Shown: piece after piece, positions 1 to 5,219 of the stretch
Numbering within the stretch: position 1 is the stretch's first letter
Layout of the letters: every line of letters starts with the position of its first letter
Source of the DNA: Acidobacteriota bacterium
Lineage (GTDB): Bacteria; Acidobacteriota; Vicinamibacteria; Vicinamibacterales; UBA2999
NCBI GenBank assembly: GCA_013813075.1
Contig: JACCSI010000740.1
Location: forward strand, 1-8,940
Direction: 5' to 3'
DNA: 8,940 nt
Program-made: the position numbers and the translations under genes
The notes under the pieces: model-generated
The model's database searches: none
Told to the model about the DNA's origin: nothing
What the model saw: the letters and a program-made list of their open reading frames with translations, nothing else

Positions 1-69
1 CCGCAGGTCTTTGGCGCGTTTCACCAAGCCGTCGGAGCGTCTGATCAGATCGTCAAGCACGAGCGACAC
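1..69 (-). CDS. prfB: Peptide chain release factor 2, N-terminal fragment (runs off left edge)
   Basis: Only about 20 to 23 codons are visible. They read (M)SLVLDDLIRRSDGL and then VKRAKDLR, which resembles the N-terminal helix of RF2 (E. coli has a similar DLxxRSDxLRGYL segment). RF2 recognises UAA and UGA stop codons in the ribosome and triggers peptide release. Two GTG starts are possible, at 69-67 and at 60-58. A GGAGG at 78-74 lies 4 bases before the first and 13 before the second, so the first is slightly preferred. Either start overlaps the end of lnt (stop ending at 53), by 17 or 8 bases, which suggests translational coupling. An lnt-prfB order is known in other bacteria, which supports the call. 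The fragment is too short for certainty, and the window ends just before the place where many RF2 genes carry a +1 frameshift site. Confidence 0.65.
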   Translation of the reverse strand, partial: MSLVLDDLIRRSDGLVKRAKDLR

Positions 70-1591
70 GGGGCCTCCAAAGCGCCGTTCCAACGGCAAT
101 CAACGTCAAGAGCACGGCTAACTGCGCGACGAGATCCCCAATTCTGGCATACACCGTCAATTCCTGGATGAAACGCACTTCGCCGACGACGGTCGTCGTC
201 TCGAACAGTTCGGTGCGCGTCAGGACGCGCCCGTAGGGATCGACAATGCCGCTGATGCCGGTGTTGGCGGCGCGGGCGAGGTACCGCCCCTGCTCGATCG
301 CCCGCATCGACGCCAGTTCGAAGTGCTGAAATGGCGCCGAGGTCTCGCCGTACCAGGCGTCGTTGGTAATGGTCGTCAACAACTCACTCCCGTCTCTGAC
401 TCCGCCGCGAATGAGGTGCGGGTAGACGACTTCGTAACAGATAGCGGTGCTCACCATGTGCCCGTGAACGGGCATCATCGTCACGCGCTGCCCTGGCGAA
501 AAAGCGGAGACGGCTTCGACCAGCGGGCCGACAAATGTGAGCAGCGCGCTGAACGGCACATACTCGCCAAACGGCACGAGGAACATCTTGCGATACACCG
601 CCGCGGTACTGCCCGAGGCGTCGAGCATGAACGCCGAGTTGTAATAACGCGCCGGCGAGCCGCGCTCGATTTCGTCGGAGCCGAAGAGCAACGGCGTGCG
701 CGTCTCGGCGACCAGTCGGCGGACTTCGAGTGCGCTGATGGGGTCCTCGTCGAAATAAAACGGCGTGGCAGACTCGGGCCACAGAATGAACTGCGCACCA
801 CGAGCGGCCGCTTCGCGTGTCATGTGCAAGTAACGCTCGAAAATCGACGAGGCCCGCGACGAGTCCCACTTTTCGACCTGGGGAATGTTCCCTTGGATGA
901 GGCCAATCTTCACGGCCTCGCCCACTCGCGTCAGCCTGCCGTCGCTGAGGCGAGCCGCACCCCACAGCGCACACGCGGCAACCAGACCGAGCGCCGCCAA
1001 GCCGGCAGTCAGGCGCTGCCGTCCATCGCGCATCGCAACCAGCGCGAACAATGCGTGCAGCGTCGCGAGAAACCAGGAGAGGCCGTAGACGCCCGTCGCA
1101 CTTGCCAGCTGTGCAATCGGCAACAACGTGACCACCGCGTTACCCAGCGGAATCCATGGAAACCCTCCGAACAGATACGCGCGCGCGTATTCGGTGGACA
1201 CCCACGCCGCGGGCGCCAGCAGCAGGCCGCGCGCGCCATAGCGCTGAATCAGCACCGCAGTCGCCGCCGACGAGATGCCGACATAGAGCGCCATGTAGAG
1301 AACCAGGATTCCGGCGACGGGAATGGCAACGAGCCATGACAGGCCGCCAAAGGTGGCCACCGTGCCACTGGTCCAATACACGGTTCCGCCATAGTGCACG
1401 ACGCCAGTGAGGAGCCCGAGCGTGAACCCCCTCCGAGCGGACACGCCACGCAGTGCGCCAACACGACCCGTCCAGCCACACAGCGCCACATAGAGTGGCG
1501 TCAGCGCAACGAAGGCGACGGCCGGATGTCCGTATTTCGGGAAGGAGAGCGCGAGCAGCGCCCCCGAGAGAAGGGCTAGCGAACGATCCAG
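53..1591 (-). CDS. lnt: Apolipoprotein N-acyltransferase Lnt (probable CTG start)
   Basis: Lnt transfers the third acyl chain from a phospholipid to the N-terminal cysteine of lipoproteins in the inner membrane. The N-terminal half is a bundle of membrane helices; the C-terminal half is a nitrilase-like domain. Counting from the GTG at 1489, the catalytic triad is visible: E239 in LWPESATPF, K301 in YRKMFLVPFGEYVPF and C351 in STAICYEVVYP. A last membrane helix lies near residues 450-470. The GTG at 1489 gives 478 residues but omits the first helix. The frame stays open back to a TAA at 1597-1595, and the added codons encode LALLSGALLALS, FPKYGHPA and VAFVALTPLYVAL, the typical first Lnt segment. 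The only plausible initiator there is CTG at 1591, giving 512 residues, a normal family length. That start overlaps the end of the SPOR gene by 16 bases. The only Shine-Dalgarno-like stretch is AAGGA at 1611-1607, 15 bases away, so translation is probably coupled. Function is secure; the start is inferred. Confidence 0.93.
   Translation of the reverse strand: MDRSLALLSGALLALSFPKYGHPAVAFVALTPLYVALCGWTGRVGALRGVSARRGFTLGLLTGVVHYGGTVYWTSGTVATFGGLSWLVAIPVAGILVLYMALYVGISSAATAVLIQRYGARGLLLAPAAWVSTEYARAYLFGGFPWIPLGNAVVTLLPIAQLASATGVYGLSWFLATLHALFALVAMRDGRQRLTAGLAALGLVAACALWGAARLSDGRLTRVGEAVKIGLIQGNIPQVEKWDSSRASSIFERYLHMTREAAARGAQFILWPESATPFYFDEDPISALEVRRLVAETRTPLLFGSDEIERGSPARYYNSAFMLDASGSTAAVYRKMFLVPFGEYVPFSALLTFVGPLVEAVSAFSPGQRVTMMPVHGHMVSTAICYEVVYPHLIRGGVRDGSELLTTITNDAWYGETSAPFQHFELASMRAIEQGRYLARAANTGISGIVDPYGRVLTRTELFETTTVVGEVRFIQELTVYARIGDLVAQLAVLLTLIAVGTALWRPRVARA
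74..78 (-). promoter_or_regulatory. Ribosome binding site for prfB
   Basis: A perfect GGAGG core inside the last codons of lnt, 4 bases before a GTG at 69-67. It is the main evidence that a new gene starts here and is translated from within the end of lnt. Confidence 0.55.
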
Positions 1592-2202
1592 GGTTTAAAC
1601 TGCTCTTCCTTTTGAAGGCGGGCAGAGACGGACTCGGCTTCGCGCCGATCCTTGTACTTGCCCACCCGGACACGGAATACTGCCGGGGCATCGGTGGCGG
1701 GCGAGATCACGTACGCCTGATAGCCCTTGGCGGTGAGACGTCGCACAATGCCCTCGGCCTCGACGCGCTGACCCAGCGCGGCAACCTGAATGGCAAAGCC
1801 GTCGCCCGCAGGTTCAGTCGCGACATCGGAGGCGGGCGCGACCGGCGCAGACGCCGGTATTGCATCCGGTACGCGTGGCGGCACCACGGCCGGTGTGGCA
1901 CGCAACTTCTCCCGGGGTGCGTCGTCACTGGCCAGCCGTTCTGAATACGTGAGGGTTTCGTTTACCGACGCCGGTGGGCTGCTGCCCGTCGTCGATGGCA
2001 CCGCCGGCGGCTCTGGAACCGTCGCGCTTTCCGCCGTCAGGGGATCGACCACGCCGGGCAAGTGCACGCCACGTCCGACCAGGACACCGCAGAGAAAGAT
2101 CACGACGGCGACGACCGTCCCGGCCATGAACAGGAAAACAAGCTGCTTCCCGTTGAGCTGAATTTCGCGGAAGCCGTCGTCGTGAGTCGTGGTGGTCGCC
2201 AT
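1576..2202 (-). CDS. Membrane-anchored SPOR-domain protein
   Basis: A 208-residue bitopic protein. Residues about 1-18 are cytoplasmic, about 20-44 form one membrane helix (QLVFLFMAGTVVAVVIFLCG), about 50-133 are a Pro/Ala/Ser/Thr-rich periplasmic linker, and about 134-208 are a SPOR domain (GFAIQVAALG...AEGIVRRLTAKGYQAYV...RVRVGKYKDRREAE). SPOR domains bind glycan strands lacking stem peptides and often send proteins to the division site (FtsN and DedD have the same plan). No catalytic domain is visible, so it is probably a cell-wall localisation or division accessory protein. The start is ATG at 2202, preceded by AGGGA at 2216-2212 with a 9-base gap. It lies 18 bases after the TPR gene and overlaps the upstream-extended lnt, so it is likely in the same transcript. 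It is not called ftsN or dedD because the linker and N-terminus are not diagnostic. Confidence 0.88.
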   Translation of the reverse strand: MATTTTHDDGFREIQLNGKQLVFLFMAGTVVAVVIFLCGVLVGRGVHLPGVVDPLTAESATVPEPPAVPSTTGSSPPASVNETLTYSERLASDDAPREKLRATPAVVPPRVPDAIPASAPVAPASDVATEPAGDGFAIQVAALGQRVEAEGIVRRLTAKGYQAYVISPATDAPAVFRVRVGKYKDRREAESVSARLQKEEQFKPWIVR

Positions 2203-2220
2203 TCAGCTAAGTCCCTGATT

Positions 2221-3879
2221 CTATTGGCCGATCTTACCACGCAGCGCGCGCGCTTCGACAGAGGAAGGGTCGAGGGCCAACGCGCGGGCTACCTCGTCTT
2301 TGGCACCTGCGATGTCCTGCATCGCGAGGTACGCCTCTGCCAGCGCGAGATGTCCGGCGACCGTTTCCTCGCTCCAAAGCGCAATCTTCAATGCCTGAAC
2401 GGCCTCCGCGGGACGGCCGCCGCGCAGATGAACGCGTCCTAAAAGCAGGTGCGCCTCCGATGAGTACGGCGCCAGATACAGTGCCCGCCGGAGCTCCTGC
2501 TCCGCCTCGCGGTCGGCTTCACGGCCAAAGGCCCGGCGCGCCGCCTCGAGATGAAATACCGCCAGCTCTGCCTGGTCACGCTGACCCGTCGAGGCGATGG
2601 TCGAGTCTACCCGAGCGCCGGGACGTTCGAGGTAGCTTTTCAATCGCTCCAAGCCGCGCGGCACGGCATCCGCCACCGCGGCGGCGCCTTCGTAGCTTGC
2701 CGAGAGTCGGCCCGCTAATTCGCGCTCACGCGCAGCTTCAGCGGTCGCGCCGGTTTGCTGCAGCGCCGCCCCAAGCACAAAATGCGCGTCGCCATCTGCG
2801 GGATCGCGTCGCACCGCTTCGCGCAGCCAATAGACCGCGGCCGGCGGATCCTTATCAAGCCAGTAACCATAGCCAAGATTGAAGAAGTAGTCCTGATCCG
2901 CGGGGTCGGTCTGCGACGCCTGGTTGAAAAAAAACACGGCGCGTCCGCTGGCTGCCGACGCCCCGCGGCGCAGCTGCACGACACCGATCGCGTTGAGCAC
3001 CTCGGCCGATGGCACTTCGCTGTGAAGCGTCGTCAACGTCTTGTACGCGTCCTCGTACCGCTTCACCTGCATCTGCGACAGCGCGACGAGATATCGCGAC
3101 GCTCTCGACTGTAAACTCGACGACGGCACACTATTGACGGCGTCGAGCGCTGCGAGATGGTCACCGCTGGCGCTGTGCACATCCCAGAGTGACAGCTTGA
3201 TGCGGTCGTCCGCGGGGGCCGCCTTGCCGGCCTGCTCCAGGAACGCGCGCTGCATCTTCGGTGATTCCGCCACGAGACCTTTGACGAAGAGTTCAAATGC
3301 CTGCGGCGAGGTGAGCAACGTTCCCGGCACTGGGGGCGGGGACTCCGCGATAGTGCCGCGTAATCGGCGCGCAATGCGCTCATAGATGTCGAAGACATCG
3401 GTCAGCAGGCCACGCTCGATCACTTCGGGCGTCAACCGGCCCATATCAAGGCGAATGAGGCGCACGCGCACCGTCAGATGCTCGCCGGCGAGTTCGTAGG
3501 TCCCCACCACCAGGTCCGCCGCACCGACGAATTGGCCGACCTTGATCACGGTCGCGTGGCTGAGCGCGGCCGCCGGTGGTAACTGCAACCGCTCAAAGGC
3601 GCTGAGGCGCTCTTCGCGCGGCACCGTCGTGGCGCCATGACGTTCGAGATATTCCGACAACAGAATCGACGAACCTTCTCCCAGCCAGGCCAACCTCGGC
3701 TCGGACTGCGGGTTGTCGAACGGTATCACCAGCGTGTGATTGACGACAGGCTGCGCGGCAGCTGGCGACGGCCCGCTCAACGTCAAACCGAGAGCGCAGG
3801 TGAGGATCGAGCGCGTCAGGCTGCTTCCGCGGCGCGCTCCTCGGCGCGGTGCCCCCGGATGGTGACGGCCATGGTGCAT
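2221..3879 (-). CDS. Exported TolB-like / TPR repeat protein
   Basis: Numbered from ATG at 3879 (552 residues). A hydrophobic stretch with small residues (SILTCALGLTLSGPSPAAAQ, about 24-43) looks like a signal peptide cleaved after AAA. Residues about 47-176 resemble the TolB-like N-terminal domain found in FlgO-type and adenylate-cyclase-associated proteins: LVIPFDNPQ, WLGEGSSILLSEYLER, a VPREERL strand, then GAADLVVGTYELAG. From about 290 the chain is helical TPR repeats, clearest at about 330-363 (YFFNLGYGYWLDKDPPAAVYWLREAVRRDP), 364-397, 474-507 and 508-541. TPR arrays hold partner proteins, so a periplasmic scaffold role is likely; no enzyme motif is seen. The ATG at 3879 has GGAGG six bases upstream but overlaps the V4R gene by 64 bases and gives an unusual His/Arg-rich leader. 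A CTG at 3819, overlapping the V4R stop as CTGA, would give a compact signal peptide (M-TRSILTCALG...). The exact function is unknown. Confidence 0.85.
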   Translation of the reverse strand: MHHGRHHPGAPRRGARRGSSLTRSILTCALGLTLSGPSPAAAQPVVNHTLVIPFDNPQSEPRLAWLGEGSSILLSEYLERHGATTVPREERLSAFERLQLPPAAALSHATVIKVGQFVGAADLVVGTYELAGEHLTVRVRLIRLDMGRLTPEVIERGLLTDVFDIYERIARRLRGTIAESPPPVPGTLLTSPQAFELFVKGLVAESPKMQRAFLEQAGKAAPADDRIKLSLWDVHSASGDHLAALDAVNSVPSSSLQSRASRYLVALSQMQVKRYEDAYKTLTTLHSEVPSAEVLNAIGVVQLRRGASAASGRAVFFFNQASQTDPADQDYFFNLGYGYWLDKDPPAAVYWLREAVRRDPADGDAHFVLGAALQQTGATAEAARERELAGRLSASYEGAAAVADAVPRGLERLKSYLERPGARVDSTIASTGQRDQAELAVFHLEAARRAFGREADREAEQELRRALYLAPYSSEAHLLLGRVHLRGGRPAEAVQALKIALWSEETVAGHLALAEAYLAMQDIAGAKDEVARALALDPSSVEARALRGKIGQ

Positions 3880-4421
3880 GCATTTCCTCCAGACGCCTTG
3901 CATTCGCTGACGTCGACCTGCGCGTCGATATCGAAGCGTTGGAGGAAACGCTCCACCGCCGCGGAATAAAAGCCGCACATCGGAAACGCGGCCGTCTCGC
4001 GAACGGCGCAAAAAATCGACGCACGGATGTTCATCGTTCCTGCGCCCTTACGCATTCGAACGGTGGCCTTCGACCCCTTGAACGTATGCTTGACGAGACG
4101 TCGGCTCAGGCGCAGCGCCAGCCGTGCCCGTAACCACGGCGGGGTGCTGTGCACGAGGGCGCGCTCGACCGCCGACACCTCACCGAATCCCCAGTCTCCC
4201 GTGTATTGACCGGCGAGCGCCATGATTTGGTCGTAAGACGTCTGGCCTTCGAGACGAAGAAAGCTGAGCACGGCATGCAGCGGCGCCAAACCGAATTTGC
4301 TGCCACGCAGGCCCGGCGGGGTGAGCCAGTTCTCATAGAACGGCAGCCGCGCCGGAATCACATCGGATATTCCCTGGTGAAGACTGGCGATAAGAAGGCG
4401 TCCGATACCGGCGTCGACCAT
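3816..4421 (-). CDS. V4R-like four-cysteine protein of unknown function
   Basis: A 201-residue soluble protein starting MVDAGIGRLLIASLHQGISD. The N-terminal half (about 1-110) contains FYENWLTPPGLR and KFGLAPLHAVLSFLRLEG, which I recall from uncharacterised acidobacterial proteins. The C-terminal half (about 118-187) resembles the V4R (4-vinyl reductase-like) small-molecule sensor domain: C138, C149 in FPMCGFYSAAVERFL, C174 in VSECKASGGN and C182 in ACTMAV. The spacing C-x10-C and C-x7-C suggests metal or ligand binding. V4R domains occur in bacteriochlorophyll-related BchJ and in aromatic-compound regulators, but no DNA-binding or output domain is visible here. The ATG at 4421 was chosen because conservation seems to begin there; the open frame continues upstream to 4619 but that part looks non-coding (Pro/Arg/Cys-rich). 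No good Shine-Dalgarno precedes it. It is the first gene of the minus-strand string and overlaps or abuts the TPR gene. Membership of the V4R fold is moderately sure, function unknown. Confidence 0.75.
   Translation of the reverse strand: MVDAGIGRLLIASLHQGISDVIPARLPFYENWLTPPGLRGSKFGLAPLHAVLSFLRLEGQTSYDQIMALAGQYTGDWGFGEVSAVERALVHSTPPWLRARLALRLSRRLVKHTFKGSKATVRMRKGAGTMNIRASIFCAVRETAAFPMCGFYSAAVERFLQRFDIDAQVDVSECKASGGNACTMAVTIRGHRAEERAAEAA
3886..3890 (-). promoter_or_regulatory. Possible ribosome binding site for the TPR gene
   Basis: GGAGG on the minus strand, six bases before ATG 3879-3877. It decides the longer start, but the same bases encode the Gly-Gly pair of the V4R-like domain (KASGGNAC), so the match may be imposed by that protein rather than by initiation. 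Confidence 0.4.
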
Positions 4422-4499
4422 AATGCTGGAGCGAAACTTCTGATAACGTAGCACTAAATGCAGGGTTAGAGTGCCAGTGTGTATCCAAGGGCCAAAGTT

Positions 4500-4516
4500 G
4501 CCCCGGGTGCCGGGGC
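4500..4516. repeat. Small GC-rich inverted repeat
   Basis: GCCCCG (4500-4505), loop GGTGC, CGGGGC (4511-4516): a perfect 6-base stem that can be extended by G-T pairs. No T-run follows, so it is not a standard terminator. It lies in the likely 5' leader of mobA and could be structural or regulatory, or chance in GC-rich DNA. Confidence 0.35.
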
Positions 4517-4573
4517 GGTGCCCTGGAGCCGCGAAAGTCGGCACGGGTTCCGGAGGCAGTGACGCGCACGCGG

Positions 4574-4606
4574 GGCGAGCACAAAAGGCGAGCACAGGGG
4601 GCGAAC
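4574..4606 (+). repeat. Three imperfect 13-base tandem units before mobA
   Basis: GGCGAGCACA occurs at 4574-4583 and again at 4587-4596, and a third partial copy GGCGAAC at 4600-4606 runs into the mobA ATG, all with a 13-base period. The mobA ribosome binding site lies in the junction between units two and three. Confidence 0.6.
4596..4601 (+). promoter_or_regulatory. Ribosome binding site for mobA
   Basis: AGGGGG, five bases before ATG 4607. It decides the start at 4607 over the in-frame ATG at 4559, whose extra residues (TRTRGEHKRRAQGAN) are not expected in MobA. Confidence 0.6.
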
Positions 4607-5200
4607 ATGATCGCCGCAACGATTCTAGTCGGCGGCGGCGCGCGGCGGTTTCAGGGGACGTCGAAACCTACCCTTACAATCGGCGATCGGACGATTCTCG
4701 ACCGCCAACGTGCGGCTGTGGCGGCCGCCGGGATTCGCGACGTCATACTGGTCGGCCGGTGGGCCGGTCTGGCGGTGCCGGGCGTGCGACATGTCCCGGA
4801 TGTCATGGAAACTGGCGGGGCATTATGCGGACTGTATTCGGCGCTGCTGGCCGCGCCGACCGCCCTCGTGCTTGTCTTAGCGGGAGATCTGCCATTCGTC
4901 AGCGGCGCGCTTATTCGCGAGCTCGCCGTGATGGGTCACGAGCATGACGCCGTCGTCCCACGGGTCGGCGGACGGTGGCATCCGCTCTGCGCCGTCTATC
5001 ACCAACGCGTGGCATTGGGACTTAAACGCCGACTTGACGCCGGCACATGGCGCATCACTGACGCGTTGAACGACATGCGCGTTCGCGACGTCACCGTTGA
5101 CCGGTTGGGGGATCTGGATTCGAATGGCATGCTGCTCATGAACGTGAACACTCCCGACGATCACCAACAGGCCGAGCGCCTGCTGCGCCCACGCTCGTAA
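4607..5200 (+). CDS. mobA: Molybdenum cofactor guanylyltransferase MobA
   Basis: MobA attaches GMP from GTP to molybdopterin cofactor, giving the dinucleotide form used by DMSO-reductase-type enzymes; it acts in the cytoplasm. The 197 residues match the family length (about 190-210). The nucleotide-binding N-terminus is ILVGGGARRFQGTSKPTL (family LAGGxxxRxGxxK; K20), followed by a GG at about 70-71 (METGGALCGLYSAL), the metal-binding GDLPF at 93-97 and PLCAVY at about 126-131. The C-terminal LLMNVNTPDD (about 176-185) is the family's NxNTPxD motif. The second alanine of the usual LAGG is valine, a mild change. No other molybdenum cofactor genes are in the window, so its pathway partners must be elsewhere. 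It ends 19 bases before argS and probably shares its transcript. A related nucleotidyltransferase such as MobA-like MocA is the main alternative, but the motifs favour MobA. Confidence 0.87.
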   Translation: MIAATILVGGGARRFQGTSKPTLTIGDRTILDRQRAAVAAAGIRDVILVGRWAGLAVPGVRHVPDVMETGGALCGLYSALLAAPTALVLVLAGDLPFVSGALIRELAVMGHEHDAVVPRVGGRWHPLCAVYHQRVALGLKRRLDAGTWRITDALNDMRVRDVTVDRLGDLDSNGMLLMNVNTPDDHQQAERLLRPRS

Positions 5201-5219
5201 GCCGCCTTCCTCTGCCACC

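Larger units (their letters stand above)
4422..4606. other. Divergent intergenic region between the V4R-like gene and mobA
   Basis: These 185 bases separate two gene strings that point away from each other, so promoters for both should lie here. I could not identify a convincing -35/-10 pair on either strand. It contains a GC hairpin (4500-4516) and 13-base tandem units (4574-4606). The open frames crossing it look like shadows. Confidence 0.6.

Noticed and set aside
323..1339. 338-codon open frame on the plus strand
   Set aside because: It lies opposite lnt, is rich in Arg, His, Gln and Ala as expected of an antisense shadow in GC-rich DNA, and has no recognisable domain, whereas the minus strand has full Lnt motifs.
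1453..1944. 163-codon open frame on the plus strand across the lnt/SPOR junction
   Set aside because: Shadow of two well-supported minus-strand genes; Arg- and Gly-rich with no domain.
2391..2882. 163-codon plus-strand open frame opposite the TPR gene
   Set aside because: Pro/Arg-rich low-complexity product typical of a shadow frame; the opposite strand encodes TPR repeats.
4460..4480. Sigma-54-like TGGCAC...TGCA on the minus strand before the V4R-like gene
   Set aside because: The GG and GC elements are two bases further apart than the strict sigma-54 spacing, so it is likely chance.
4440..4606. Molybdenum cofactor riboswitch before mobA
   Set aside because: Only one short 6-base hairpin is visible; I cannot make the multi-stem core of that riboswitch, and mobA is not its usual target.
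4422..4619. N-terminal extension of the V4R-like gene
   Set aside because: The extra 66 codons encode Cys/Pro/Arg-rich sequence without family resemblance and overlap the mobA leader; the conserved N-terminus begins at ATG 4421.
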